A program made the position numbers and the translations under genes. A stretch of DNA of 64,000 bases from NCBI RefSeq assembly GCF_013416555.1, contig NZ_JACCFG010000004.1, positions 310,001-374,000 of the forward strand, given 5' to 3'. The notes beneath the pieces were generated by a model. That model was not told where the DNA came from. It saw nothing but the letters and a program-made list of their open reading frames with translations, and did no database searches. Shown piece by piece: positions 1 to 9,118 of this stretch. The number at the start of each line of letters is the position of its first letter. The first letter of the stretch is position 1. The stretch comes from Sphingomonas sp. R-74633. Lineage in GTDB: Bacteria; Pseudomonadota; Alphaproteobacteria; Sphingomonadales; Sphingomonadaceae.

Positions 1-2
1 TC

Positions 3-383
3 CAGCACTATGCCAAGCGCTATGGCCGCCCGGTGCCGGCGCTGAGCCCGGCGGCGCGGATGCTGCTGCTCGAGCATGACTGGCCGGGCAATGTCCGCGC
101 GCTGCGCCATGCGCTCGAGCGCGCGGTGATCCTGGCGCGCGAGGATGCGCTGGAGCCCGAGGACTTCTCGCTGGTCCGCGCGATGCCGCGCATCGCCCCC
201 GCCGCGGTGGTGCCCCCCTCGCCCGCCCCGGCGGTGCTCGACGACCTCAACCTCGAGCGGGTCGAGCGCCGGCTGGTCGAGGAAGCGCTGAAGAAGCACG
301 GCTATAATATCTCGCTCGCCGCCAACGAACTTGGGTTGTCGCGCGCGGCGCTCTATCGCCGGATGGAGAAGCATGGGCTTTGA
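3..383 (+). CDS. NtrC-family sigma-54-dependent response regulator, C-terminal part
   Basis: Only the last ~126 residues are in the window; the gene starts to the left. What remains is the end of an AAA+ sigma-54 activator, with the WPGNVRALRHALERAVIL segment typical of NtrC-family ATPase C-termini. It is followed by a linker and a Fis-type helix-turn-helix (residues ending in LAANELGLSRAALYRRMEKHGL, split here by reading). In this family the protein opens sigma-54 promoters after phosphorylation by a partner kinase. The partner is almost certainly the next gene, whose ATG lies 8 bp before this stop. The receiver domain and the GAFTGA loop are outside the window, so which sub-family it belongs to cannot be decided. 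Confidence 0.9.
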   Translation, partial: QHYAKRYGRPVPALSPAARMLLLEHDWPGNVRALRHALERAVILAREDALEPEDFSLVRAMPRIAPAAVVPPSPAPAVLDDLNLERVERRLVEEALKKHGYNISLAANELGLSRAALYRRMEKHGL

Positions 384-1698
384 CCGGCGCTTCACGCTGG
401 GGCTGATCGCCTGGATCGCCGCAGTGGCCGTCGCGCTGGGCGCCGTCGCGCTCGCCTTTGTGACGCCCGGGCTGGGCGCGGCACGGATCGTCGCGATGCT
501 GCTCGTCGCCGGCGCGATCTGGGGCCTGTGGTGGCACGTCTCGCGCACCAATGTCGCCGTCGCCCGCTTCATCGAGGCGCTGCGCTTCGACGACACCTCG
601 GCGCGGTTCGGCGGCGCGACCGGCGGCGGGTTCGAGGAACTGGGCGGCGCGCTGGACGGCGCGATGGACCGGCTGCGCGTACGCCAGGCCGCCACCGCCG
701 CCGAGATGCGCTTCCTCGAGGCGCTGGTCGATGACATGCCGGTGGCGTTGCTCACCGTCGATGGCGCGGGTGCGGTGGCCCCGGCCAACAAGGCCGCGCG
801 CCGGCTGTTCCGCGACGCGCGCGGCACAAGGGCCGAGGACTATGCCGTCTATGGCGCCACCTTGGCCAAAAGACTGGCGGGAGGCGACGCGGCCGAGGAG
901 ATATTGCTGCTGGCGATCGAGGGGCGGACGCAGCGCGTGCTGGTCCGCTCGGGCACGCTCGAGCGGCTCGGCCGCAGCATCCGTGCCGTGACGGTGCAGC
1001 CGATCCAGGGCACGCTCGACGCCGTGGAGATGGCGGCCCAGACCGACCTGGTGCGCGTGCTGACGCATGAGATCCTCAATTCGCTGACGCCGGTCACTTC
1101 GCTCGCGGCAACCGCGGCGGACCTGCTCGACGATCCCGAGCTCACCGCCAACCCCCGCATCGGCGATGCCCGCGCGGCAGTGACCACGCTGGCCCGCCGC
1201 GCGCATGGGCTTGGGCATTTCATCGAGGCCTATCGCGCAGTGGCGCACACCCCCGACATCCAGCGCCAGGCCTTTGCCGCGGGACCCTGGGCCGAGGAGC
1301 TTGGCCGCATCTTCGCCGCACGCCAGCCCGATCTGCCGCTGGCGATCGACGTGCGCCCTGCCCGGCTCTCGATCGACGCCGACCCGGACCTGCTCGCCCA
1401 GGTGCTGATCAACCTGCTGCAGAACGCCGCCCAGGCGATGACCGGCCAGGAGCGCGCACCGACGCTGGCGCTCAGGCTGTTCGCCGAGCGCGAGACGCTG
1501 GTGATCGAAGTCGAGGACAATGGCCCGGGCGTGCCCGAGGGGCTGCGGCAGGATGTGTTCCTGCCCTTTTTCACCACCCGCGCGACGGGCACCGGCGTGG
1601 GGCTGAACCTGGCGCGGCAGATCGTGGTGGCGCATGGCGGGAGCATCGCGATCAGCGATGCGCCCGGCGGCGGGGCGCTGTTTCGGATTTTGCTGTAA
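373..1698 (+). CDS. membrane histidine kinase, partner of the upstream NtrC-type regulator
   Basis: 441 residues starting at the ATG that overlaps the preceding stop. Two hydrophobic segments (about residues 8-28 and 35-55) anchor it in the inner membrane with almost no periplasmic loop. A PAS-like stretch follows around residues 115-200. The H-box is LTHEILNSLTPVTSLA (about 235-250), the N-box is INLLQNAAQAM, the G1 box is VEDNGPGVPEG, and a TGVGLNLARQIV G2 region ends the HATPase domain. Domain order is like a shortened NtrY. The signal cannot be told from sequence. Translational coupling with the regulator is implied by the overlap. Composition matches its left neighbour; the composition drops sharply just after its stop. 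Confidence 0.88.
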   Translation: MGFDRRFTLGLIAWIAAVAVALGAVALAFVTPGLGAARIVAMLLVAGAIWGLWWHVSRTNVAVARFIEALRFDDTSARFGGATGGGFEELGGALDGAMDRLRVRQAATAAEMRFLEALVDDMPVALLTVDGAGAVAPANKAARRLFRDARGTRAEDYAVYGATLAKRLAGGDAAEEILLLAIEGRTQRVLVRSGTLERLGRSIRAVTVQPIQGTLDAVEMAAQTDLVRVLTHEILNSLTPVTSLAATAADLLDDPELTANPRIGDARAAVTTLARRAHGLGHFIEAYRAVAHTPDIQRQAFAAGPWAEELGRIFAARQPDLPLAIDVRPARLSIDADPDLLAQVLINLLQNAAQAMTGQERAPTLALRLFAERETLVIEVEDNGPGVPEGLRQDVFLPFFTTRATGTGVGLNLARQIVVAHGGSIAISDAPGGGALFRILL

Positions 1699-1833
1699 GG
1701 ACGTTCGCGAGGCGCGATATTGGGCTGTTTGCCGAACGATCACTATATCTGCGATGCACAGCAGCCGTCGAATACTAAGATAGCCCTGATTTACCGCGGC
1801 GAGATGGTGATATTTCGTTTTATAAGCGTGCGA

Positions 1834-3036
1834 TCAGGCCAATACCGAAAAATCGAAGTCAGCAGAGAAATACCCTTCCACAACATGTAGATGATCGTCG
1901 CGCATGCCGAGATCAGCTGTCATCTTGTTCGACACCGAAGCTGGGGCAGGATCGACAATGTCAATACGGGGCATCGACGTGCGACGGGCAAATGCGCGTC
2001 TGAATAGCTGGTCGCTTTGGACATCTGTGCGAGGGAAAGAATAGCCTATAATCGTGATTTTGTCCGCTTCGGCCAGCGCATCTTCGGCTTGTTTCCACAG
2101 CGTGCCGAACAGTTCGCCGAAAAACGTATAAGCCTTGTTCCGGACCGGAGGAATGATGAGGGGCATGGAAGGCAGACCTCCGTCCGGAGCAGTGCCCTCC
2201 AACCGCCAAGGCACTTTCGGCCTCATCGCCACAATTACATGCCCCTCAGGTGCGCCACGACCGGGCACATCGAGATTCGGCGGGTAATATCCGAATGAAT
2301 AGGGCTCGTAGCCCGGCATGTAGCGGCCGGCAAAGCACGGATAAGGCTTTGTTGCCTGCTCAAACACTGCAAACGCTCCAGGATCAAGATCTTGACTCGG
2401 TACCAAGACGCCCTGTCCATCGGTGACGGAATAGCCGGTGATCCAGTTCGTAGAGCCGTGCAGCTTTATAAGGCGATTTCCTCTCGCGTCGTTGTCAGGC
2501 TGGACCGCCCGCCAACCATCATCGAATACAGAATGAGGAGCAACGCCGTATCCCCAGTCAGGACGCCACGGCGTCGCGCTGGCCAAAGCACGGTCCAAGA
2601 GCGTGTCCCAATTGAATGTGATTATGACGTCGCCGGGCGCGAGTTCCGTGATCAAATTAAAATGCGCCTTCGAGACTGGCCCGTTTTGAATATCGTTCAA
2701 CACGGCCGAAAACAGAAAAACCAGTTCATTGTAGGCGCGATATGGCAGATACCATTCCGCTGGATCGCCGCTCGCCAATCCGCGATCGCGTGCTTCCTCA
2801 ATTTCGGAGTGTAGATCTTCGATGTCTATGCCCGAGCGCAAATACGCATAGGCGTTGCCGCGACCATGTTTCTTTTCAATGTATCCAACCAGCCCTTCAA
2901 TCAAAACCCAGGGGTTTGCGGAAAGCGTCAGCTTATCGAAAGTGTCGAAGAAATCGCGAGCGATTGGCATTCGCTGCGCTGTCGGGCTTTCGTCGAACGC
3001 TTTTGAAGCGCCAGCACCAAGCAGATAAACCTGCAT
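1834..3036 (-). CDS. SIR2-like (NAD-binding) domain protein, possible defence gene
   Basis: 400 residues. The N-terminus VYLLGAGASKAF is the Rossmann GAGAS motif of SIR2-like domains. TFNWDTLLDRAL (about residues 138-149), IKLHGSTNW (about 188-196) and IIGYSFPRTD near the C-terminus are the other blocks shared by standalone SIR2-like proteins. Related domains in antiphage systems (ThsA, DSR, SIR2-pAgo partners) bind or degrade NAD; that role is inference here. A strong ribosome site (GGGAGGGGG) lies 6-7 bases before the ATG. The gene is alone, pointing against both flanking operons, and its sampled GC (about 43-58%) is below that of neighbours near 70%. This suggests acquisition by transfer. 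No partner gene is seen. Confidence 0.72.
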   Translation of the reverse strand: MQVYLLGAGASKAFDESPTAQRMPIARDFFDTFDKLTLSANPWVLIEGLVGYIEKKHGRGNAYAYLRSGIDIEDLHSEIEEARDRGLASGDPAEWYLPYRAYNELVFLFSAVLNDIQNGPVSKAHFNLITELAPGDVIITFNWDTLLDRALASATPWRPDWGYGVAPHSVFDDGWRAVQPDNDARGNRLIKLHGSTNWITGYSVTDGQGVLVPSQDLDPGAFAVFEQATKPYPCFAGRYMPGYEPYSFGYYPPNLDVPGRGAPEGHVIVAMRPKVPWRLEGTAPDGGLPSMPLIIPPVRNKAYTFFGELFGTLWKQAEDALAEADKITIIGYSFPRTDVQSDQLFRRAFARRTSMPRIDIVDPAPASVSNKMTADLGMRDDHLHVVEGYFSADFDFSVLA

Positions 3037-3221
3037 ATTCCCCCTCCCGCCGAGCCCTGGGGTCTACGGACCGCAGTTGCGTCATCCTTGGTGATCATTC
3101 TCACGGTTAGAGTCCACAACAGCCTCTACTTAATAATTGGCGCCAGCCGAATGAACGGCTGCAGCTGGTTCCATCCAGGTTCGCGCGAAACGTCCAACTT
3201 TACGGCGCAATGCGGCAAATC

Positions 3222-4100
3222 CTACCGCCCAGACACGAACCCCGGCGCCTCGGGCGGCACGCTCGCCCCCCGCCACCTCTCCACAACTCCCACCGCGACC
3301 TTGCCGTCCGGGCGCAGCACGCGCTGGATCAGCACCGCGGCCTGCTGGCTGGTGGTGCCGATCGTCGCCCGGGTGCGGACCCAGAAGGTGCCCGAGCGGA
3401 AGCTGGTGCCCCAGGGCATAGACAGGTTGAGGTCCGAGAGGTCCTTGAGCGTGAGCTTGCCGTTGCGTTGGCGGATCTCGGCGAGGCGGCTGGCGGCGAG
3501 CGGGTCGCGGAACAGGACGCGCAGCATCTCGGGGTCGGCGGCGTTCAAGTTGATTGACGTGGTGCCGGGCAGCGCAGTCACCAGCCGTTCCATCCGGGCA
3601 GCCGCTTCGGGATCGAAGCCGGCGAGGCGGATCGGGCGGACATCGGTGAGCGGGCCGTAGAGGCGGATATAGGTGACGGCCTTGACCACATCCTCGGGCT
3701 CGAGGCCGACATCCTTGGCGATCGTCTGGAACAGCACGACCGCGCCGGCATCGCCCGCGCGCAGCGAATTGAGGTTGAAGCGGCCCTCGGCATCGGCGAT
3801 CGCAAGGTCGAAGCTGCCGCCCTGGATCGGGGTGGCGTTCTCCGCCACCTTGGCCCAGGGCTCGGTGCGATTGTCCTCGTTGGGCGCGGTGACCATGTCG
3901 CGGCGGAGCGCGACGACGGCGGAGAGCTCGCCGCCGCGGACGACCGCCAGGGCACGCGCCGCCTCGCGCGTTCGCAGCGCGCGATCGAGCGCCAATTCTT
4001 CGCGATTGATTAGCAATAGCACGAGTCCGGACGCGATCGCGACGAACATCAGCACGTTGACGAGGATCATCCCCGCCTCGGTTTCGCGGACCCGTTTCAT
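3222..4100 (-). CDS. gspK: type II secretion minor pseudopilin GspK
   Basis: 292 residues. A short basic leader is followed by an E-A-G-M-I-L-V-N-V-L pseudopilin N-terminal helix. GspK is the large minor pseudopilin that caps the T2SS pseudopilus with GspI and GspJ. The helix-hairpin-helix-like segment around SINLNAADPEMLRVLF and the size fit GspK. Its ATG overlaps the stop of gspJ by 4 bases, so J and K are translated together. It is the last gene of a leftward unit (binding protein, gspJ, gspK). The 185 bp beyond its end hold no gene I can support and separate it from the SIR2-like gene. Confidence 0.93.
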   Translation of the reverse strand: MKRVRETEAGMILVNVLMFVAIASGLVLLLINREELALDRALRTREAARALAVVRGGELSAVVALRRDMVTAPNEDNRTEPWAKVAENATPIQGGSFDLAIADAEGRFNLNSLRAGDAGAVVLFQTIAKDVGLEPEDVVKAVTYIRLYGPLTDVRPIRLAGFDPEAAARMERLVTALPGTTSINLNAADPEMLRVLFRDPLAASRLAEIRQRNGKLTLKDLSDLNLSMPWGTSFRSGTFWVRTRATIGTTSQQAAVLIQRVLRPDGKVAVGVVERWRGASVPPEAPGFVSGR

Positions 4101-4648
4101 TCCTTCGGATACTCCGCCTGGTCGGGCAGCGGCACCACGCGGCGCAGCGCGCCGGGGTTGCCGCCGGGGCCGGCGGCCTGCAACTCTATCGCAATAGCGC
4201 GCGGCCAGCGATCGGCGTCGGCTTCCTTCATCGGCCAGCGATCGGCCCAGGCGGCACCGTCGAAAAAGCGCCAGCGGACATTGGCGACGCCGCCGATCAC
4301 GGTCTGCACCATCGGCCCCGATCCGCGCACGAGATTGCCGTTGGCGACCGAATATTGGAGCGGCACCGCGGGTCCGCCGAAACCGGGCGCAGCGCGCGTG
4401 AAATTGAGCTTCTCGCCCCCGCCCGAGACGCGGCCGCGCGAGATCTGGTCGACGTCGCTCGAGACGACGAACATCGCGCGCTGGAGATCGGCGAGGCGAT
4501 CGAGCCGCTTCTCGGTGCGGCCCTGCACCTTGATGATGCCGTCGACCAGGGTGAGGCCGGCGACTGCGATCAGCGCGAACAGGCCGAGCGAGATCATCAG
4601 CTCGATCAGGGTGAAGCCGCTTTCGCCGGCTTCGGGGCGCGAAGTCAC
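4097..4648 (-). CDS. gspJ: type II secretion minor pseudopilin GspJ
   Basis: 183 residues. The prepilin signature is G/FTLIELMISLGLFALIAVAG with the processed glycine at about residue 10 and Glu+5. The rest fits the GspJ family: a long helix, then beta-rich C-terminal half with LQRAMFVVSSDVDQISRG. GspJ forms the pseudopilus tip with GspK and GspI in the periplasm. The ATG overlaps the stop of the upstream binding-protein gene and its stop overlaps the gspK start, both by ATGA. The prepilin peptidase that should cleave it (GspO) is not in the window. Confidence 0.93.
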   Translation of the reverse strand: MTSRPEAGESGFTLIELMISLGLFALIAVAGLTLVDGIIKVQGRTEKRLDRLADLQRAMFVVSSDVDQISRGRVSGGGEKLNFTRAAPGFGGPAVPLQYSVANGNLVRGSGPMVQTVIGGVANVRWRFFDGAAWADRWPMKEADADRWPRAIAIELQAAGPGGNPGALRRVVPLPDQAEYPKE

Positions 4649-5688
4649 GACCCCGAGCTCACCGCCACGGGCGTGTAGCCGGTCTGGCCGGCGACGACGA
4701 TCGCGAAGTCGCGGGCGACCGAGCCGTCGGTGCGGAAGCGAACCGGGCCGGTGACGCCGTGGAAGCCCTTGGCGTCCATCAGCCCCTCGACATTCAGGCG
4801 GTTGTCGGCGCGCAGCGCATTGGCGATGCCGGCAGCGTCATAGGCCAAAGCGGCGATCGTGCCGGGCTCGCCGCCGTTGCGAGCCTGGAAGGCGCTGGCG
4901 AAGGTACCGAAGGCGTTCGGGTCCGGGCTGGCGAGCCAGGCGCCCTCGAGCGCGGCGAGCGCGGCCGGGCGGTTGTCGAGCCCCTGGAAAGTGCCGAGCA
5001 GCTGGACGCCGGTGTCCTTGAGCGCGCGGGCGGCGGCGAGGGCGGTCTCGCCCGAGCCGGGGAGCAGTACCGCGTCGGGCGCCTCGCCTGGATTGGGCAG
5101 CGGCTGGCCGGGCTTCACCTGGAGGATGTTGAGCGCGATGCCGAGTTCGGCCTCGCTCTTGCCGGCGGCGAGCGCGGCGGCGGCGCTCCACGGCGAGCCA
5201 TCGTCGATCATCGCGACCGATTTGACGCCGCGGGTGCGGGCATAGCGGAGGATCGCGGTGGTGACCTGGCCGGCGGTGATCCCGAAGATCCAGGTGTTCG
5301 GCGCACGCAGCACGCTGTCGTTGCTGAACGCGATGACGGGCACGCGGCCGGCGACGCTGCTCGAGACGGCGGGGACTTCCTCGTAGCCGAGCGGGCCCAG
5401 GATCAGCGCGGGCTTGATCTTGAGAGCCTGGGCAGCGGCAGCGGCCGCACCGGTGGCGGTGCCGGTCGTGTCGAAACTCTGGACGAGGGCGCTGTTTTCC
5501 GCGAGCAACGCGGCCTGCCGCATGCTAAGCCCCAGCCGCGCTCGCGGGCCCGTGAGCGGCAGCAGCAGGGCGATCGGGCGCTTGTCCTTCTTCTTGTCCG
5601 CTGCGAACACGACAGAGGGAAGCACGACCGATGCCGCTGACGCGACCAGGCCTGATTGCAGTGACTTCAGCAGGGTCCGTCGATCCAT
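4645..5688 (-). CDS. periplasmic binding-protein-like (LpoA / branched-chain binding fold) inside the T2SS locus
   Basis: 347 residues from the ATG at 5688; an upstream in-frame ATG at 5718 would only add a non-signal extension. The start MDRRTLLKSLQSGLVAS followed by a hydrophobic stretch and VFAAD looks like a signal peptide with a twin-arginine flavour. The mature part (PIALLLPLTGPRARLG, a first-half Rossmann lobe, then VKSVAMIDDGSPW) has the periplasmic binding protein type-I fold seen in amino-acid binding proteins and in the peptidoglycan-synthase activator LpoA. No ABC permease lies nearby; instead the stop overlaps gspJ. A role in the cell wall around the secretion channel is my inference; ligand unknown. 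Confidence 0.7.
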   Translation of the reverse strand: MDRRTLLKSLQSGLVASAASVVLPSVVFAADKKKDKRPIALLLPLTGPRARLGLSMRQAALLAENSALVQSFDTTGTATGAAAAAAQALKIKPALILGPLGYEEVPAVSSSVAGRVPVIAFSNDSVLRAPNTWIFGITAGQVTTAILRYARTRGVKSVAMIDDGSPWSAAAALAAGKSEAELGIALNILQVKPGQPLPNPGEAPDAVLLPGSGETALAAARALKDTGVQLLGTFQGLDNRPAALAALEGAWLASPDPNAFGTFASAFQARNGGEPGTIAALAYDAAGIANALRADNRLNVEGLMDAKGFHGVTGPVRFRTDGSVARDFAIVVAGQTGYTPVAVSSGS

Positions 5689-6404
5689 TGCCGACTCTTG
5701 GTGAGGGAAGCGGGGCACGGCGCTCTATTATCCTCTTCGTCCTGCTCGGCATAGGGGCGTATCTGCTCGCCTTGCTGGTAACGATGCCGGCGAGCGTGAT
5801 CTTTCCCAACGGCACTTGGCGCACCGGCGTGGCGGGGACGGTGTGGAACGGCGAAGTCGGTGTCGCCGGCGGGGCTTCGTTCTCCTGGAAGATGGCGCCC
5901 TTGCGCTCGCTGACGAGCCTGGCCTTTGCCGGGGACTGGAAGGCGACGGGGCCGAACACCGATCTGGGCGGGCAGATGCTGCGTCATATCGGCGGGCGGA
6001 CGGTGCTCGACCATGTCAGCGGGTCGGCGGATGCGAGCCTGCTGCGCGCGCTTCAGCCGAGCCTGCCCTTTACCTGCAATCTGGCGTTGCAGGTCGAGAT
6101 GCAGCGCGTCGCGACCGGCGGCGGCGCGCGGATGGCGGACGGCAAGGTCACCACCGATCCCGGCAGCTGTCGCGCGAAGAACAGCGGCGGGCCGGTGGCG
6201 GTCCCTGCCCTGCTGATCACCGCCGAGCATGTCGGCGACCGCACGACGATCCGGGTGGCGCCCTCGGCGCAGCGGATGAAGACGCTGCTGACCGCGGTGC
6301 TGGGCGAGGACGGATCGCTCGACATCTCGATGACGCCGGACGGGGCGGCGGTGCTGCCATTCGTCGGGTTGCCGGCGGGGGCACGGATCCAGGGACAGAT
6401 GTGA
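5631..6404 (+). CDS. gspN: type II secretion protein GspN
   Basis: Up to 257 residues. A single transmembrane helix (IILFVLLGIGAYLLALLV) is followed by the beta-rich periplasmic domain of T2SS protein N, with the family block GTWRTGVAGTVWNGEVGV. GspN is an accessory bitopic inner-membrane component found in some T2SS. The start is uncertain: the ATG at 5631 overlaps the divergent binding-protein gene by 58 bp; an in-frame GTG at 5661 and TTG at 5688 would shorten or avoid the overlap. The gene is a lone rightward gene between two leftward T2SS units, ending 3 bp before the convergent gspF stop. Confidence 0.85.
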   Translation: MPLTRPGLIAVTSAGSVDPLPTLGEGSGARRSIILFVLLGIGAYLLALLVTMPASVIFPNGTWRTGVAGTVWNGEVGVAGGASFSWKMAPLRSLTSLAFAGDWKATGPNTDLGGQMLRHIGGRTVLDHVSGSADASLLRALQPSLPFTCNLALQVEMQRVATGGGARMADGKVTTDPGSCRAKNSGGPVAVPALLITAEHVGDRTTIRVAPSAQRMKTLLTAVLGEDGSLDISMTPDGAAVLPFVGLPAGARIQGQM

Positions 6405-6407
6405 GGC

Positions 6408-7634
6408 TTAGAGCCCGACGAGATTGTTGAGGTTGATGATCGGCAGCAGGATCGCCAGCACCATCATCAGCACCAGCCCGCCCATCACCAGCAGCACCAT
6501 CGGCTCGACCAGGGCGACAAGCGTGCCGACGATCGCGTCAAGCTCGCGCTGAAGCTCATGCGAGGCGCGGTCGAGTGCCGGGGCGAGGCGGCCCGAGCTT
6601 TCGCCCGAAGCGACGATCGCGACGAGCATCGAGGGGAAGACCCCCGCCTCGCTCATCGCGGCGCGCAGGCTGATGCCCTCGCGGACCCGGGTGGCGACGC
6701 CGAGCGCCTTTTCGCGGACCCAGAGATTGGGCGTGACAGCAGCCGCGGCGTGGAGCGCGTCGACGAGCGGGACGGCGCTGCCGACCAACGTGGCGAGGCT
6801 GCCGGCGAAGCGGGCGGCGCTCAATTGTCGACTGAAACGCCGGAACGGGCGCTTTTCCGAGAAGAAGCGGTCGATGCGCAGGCGGTTGGCGGGGACACGC
6901 GCCCAGCGGCCCAGGACCAGCGCCGCTACGGCGATGCCGAGCAGCAGATAGAGCCCGAAATTCTGGAGGAACCAGCTCAGCGCGATCAGCAGGCGGGTGA
7001 GGAGCGGCAGATCGGCGCCGCGCGAGACGAACACCTTCACGATGTCGGGCACGATATAGACGAGCAGCAGCGCCATCATGCCGAACGAGACGAGCGCGAG
7101 CAGCGCCGGGTACATCAGCGCCAGTTGCAGCTTCTGGCCATTGGCCTGGCGGTTCTCGACAAACTCGGCGAGGTGGTTGAGCACGTCGGGCAGCCGGCCC
7201 GAGGCTTCGCCGGCGGCGACCGAGGCGCGGTAGAATTCGGGAAAGGCGCGCGGATGCTGCGCCAATGCTGCGGCGAAGCTGCGACCGTCGAGGATCGCGG
7301 CGCGGACGTCGAGCAGGAGCGAACTGGTCGGGGCGTGCTCGGACTGGGTGGCGACGAGGCGGAGCGCTTCCTCGATCGCGATGTCCGAGCCGACGAGCGT
7401 GGCGATCTGGCGGGTGACGGTGGCGAGCGCCTTAGACGACAGGCCGGCGCGGCGGAAACGCGGGAGCTGGATGCTGCCGAAGCTGGCGCCCTTCTCGGCG
7501 GCGATTTCGACCGACAGCGGCAGCAGCGCCTGCTCGCGCAGCAACGCGCGGGCGGCGGACGGGCTGGAGGCTTCGATAATGCCCTTCTTCGATGCACCGG
7601 CCTTGTCGGCGGCGCGGTACGCGTAAGCGGGCAT
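6408..7634 (-). CDS. gspF: type II secretion inner-membrane platform protein GspF
   Basis: 408 residues, the usual GspF length. It starts MPAYAYRAADKAG and carries two repeated cytoplasmic T2SSF domains (about 70-195 and 270-395), each followed by hydrophobic segments. Family phrases ALMYPALLALVSFGMMALLLVY and LVEPMVLLVMGGLVLMMVLAILLPI are visible in parts. GspF forms the core of the inner-membrane platform that couples the GspE ATPase to pseudopilus assembly. Its start overlaps the gspE stop by one base (the leftward order is L-M-E-F), so the four are one operon. Confidence 0.95.
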   Translation of the reverse strand: MPAYAYRAADKAGASKKGIIEASSPSAARALLREQALLPLSVEIAAEKGASFGSIQLPRFRRAGLSSKALATVTRQIATLVGSDIAIEEALRLVATQSEHAPTSSLLLDVRAAILDGRSFAAALAQHPRAFPEFYRASVAAGEASGRLPDVLNHLAEFVENRQANGQKLQLALMYPALLALVSFGMMALLLVYIVPDIVKVFVSRGADLPLLTRLLIALSWFLQNFGLYLLLGIAVAALVLGRWARVPANRLRIDRFFSEKRPFRRFSRQLSAARFAGSLATLVGSAVPLVDALHAAAAVTPNLWVREKALGVATRVREGISLRAAMSEAGVFPSMLVAIVASGESSGRLAPALDRASHELQRELDAIVGTLVALVEPMVLLVMGGLVLMMVLAILLPIINLNNLVGL

Positions 7635-9118
7635 CAGCCCTCGTCCCTCACCACGCGGGCGACTTCTTCCACGGTCGTCACGCCGGCCTTCACCTTGGCG
7701 AGGCCGTCGTCGAGCAGGCTGGGATTTTCCTTGCGGGCATGCGCTTCGAGATCGGCTTCGGAAGCGCCGTCATGGATCAGCTTCTGGAACTTCTCGTCGA
7801 CCGCAACGACCTCGTAGAGGCCTGCCCTCCCCCGATAGCCCTCGCCGTGACACTCGTCGCAGCCGACTGCGCGCCAGATCTTCTTGCCGGGCTTGAGCGC
7901 GCCGCCGAGGAGGAGCGAATCGGCTTCGGTCGCCTCATCCTGCTGCGCACAATTCTGGCAAAGCTTGCGGACGAGGCGCTGGGCGCAGAGGCCGACGACC
8001 ATCGGGGCGAGGAGGTAGCGCTCGACGCCCATGTCGATCAGGCGGGTAACCGAGCCGACCGCGCTGTTGGTGTGCAGCGTCGAGAGCACGAAATGGCCGG
8101 TCATCGACGAGCGAACGGCGACCTGTGCGGTCTCCTGGTCGCGAATCTCGCCGACCATGATCACGTCGGGGTCCTGGCGCAGGATCGCGCGGAGGCCGCG
8201 GGCGAAGGTCATGTCGGTGCGCGCATTGACCTGGGTCTGGCCGATGCCCGCCAGCTCATATTCGATGGGATCTTCCACCGTCATGATGTTGCGCTTGCGG
8301 TCGTTGAGCTTGTGGAGCGCGGCGTAGAGCGTGGTGGTCTTGCCCGAGCCGGTCGGGCCGGTGACGAGCAGCATGCCGTGCGGGCGCTCAAGCAGGCGGG
8401 TGAACACGCCGCGATCGCGCTCGCTCATGCCGAGCACTTCCATGTCGAGGCGGAGCGAACCCTTTTCGAGCAGGCGCATCACGACGCGCTCGCCATGCTG
8501 GGTGGGGATGGTCGAGACGCGGGCGTCGACGTCATGCCCGCCGATACGGAGGGTGACGCGGCCATCCTGCGGGATGCGGCGCTCGGCGATGTCGAGCTTG
8601 GCCATCACCTTGATGCGGCTGACGAGCAAAGGCGCGAGCGCGCGCGGCGGCTCGATCATGTCGCGCAGCACGCCGTCGATGCGGAAACGGACGACGAGGC
8701 GCTTTTCCTGCGTCTCGATATGCACGTCCGACGCGCCTTCGCGCACGGCTTCGAGGAGGAGCGCGTTGATCAGGCGGATGACGGGGGCATCGTCGCGGGT
8801 GTCGAGCAGGTCGTCGACGCTCGCGGCGCTGTCGGCGAGCGCGGCGAGATCCATGTCGCCAAGGTCGATATCGGCGGCGGCACCGGCGCCCGAATAGGCA
8901 GCACTGAGCGCGGCCTCGAACGCTTCATCGGGCACGGTGACGAAGCGCGCGGCAGGGGCAAGGCGTTGGACCTCGAGCAGGCCGTCGAGCGCGGCGCCGG
9001 CCTTGTGGACGCACTCGAGCCCGGCGTCGGTGACGCGCAGCAGCACGCCGTTGCGGCGGGCGAAGCTGTAGGGGAGCGACGCGGGGCTCTCTTCGGTGAG
9101 GATCAGCATCTCGTTCAT
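7634..9118 (-). CDS. gspE: type II secretion ATPase GspE
   Basis: 494 residues, full length. The Walker A motif GPTGSGKTTTLYAAL lies near residue 260, followed by the Asp box, a Walker B (DPDVIMVGEIRDQETA) and a His box (GHFVLSTLHTN). The C-terminal metal-binding insertion has the four cysteines of GspE in CQNC and CDECHGEGYRGR. This secretion NTPase sits on the cytoplasmic face and powers pseudopilus extension through GspF and GspL. It is translationally coupled to gspM (4-base overlap) and to gspF. Confidence 0.97.
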   Translation of the reverse strand: MNEMLILTEESPASLPYSFARRNGVLLRVTDAGLECVHKAGAALDGLLEVQRLAPAARFVTVPDEAFEAALSAAYSGAGAAADIDLGDMDLAALADSAASVDDLLDTRDDAPVIRLINALLLEAVREGASDVHIETQEKRLVVRFRIDGVLRDMIEPPRALAPLLVSRIKVMAKLDIAERRIPQDGRVTLRIGGHDVDARVSTIPTQHGERVVMRLLEKGSLRLDMEVLGMSERDRGVFTRLLERPHGMLLVTGPTGSGKTTTLYAALHKLNDRKRNIMTVEDPIEYELAGIGQTQVNARTDMTFARGLRAILRQDPDVIMVGEIRDQETAQVAVRSSMTGHFVLSTLHTNSAVGSVTRLIDMGVERYLLAPMVVGLCAQRLVRKLCQNCAQQDEATEADSLLLGGALKPGKKIWRAVGCDECHGEGYRGRAGLYEVVAVDEKFQKLIHDGASEADLEAHARKENPSLLDDGLAKVKAGVTTVEEVARVVRDEG

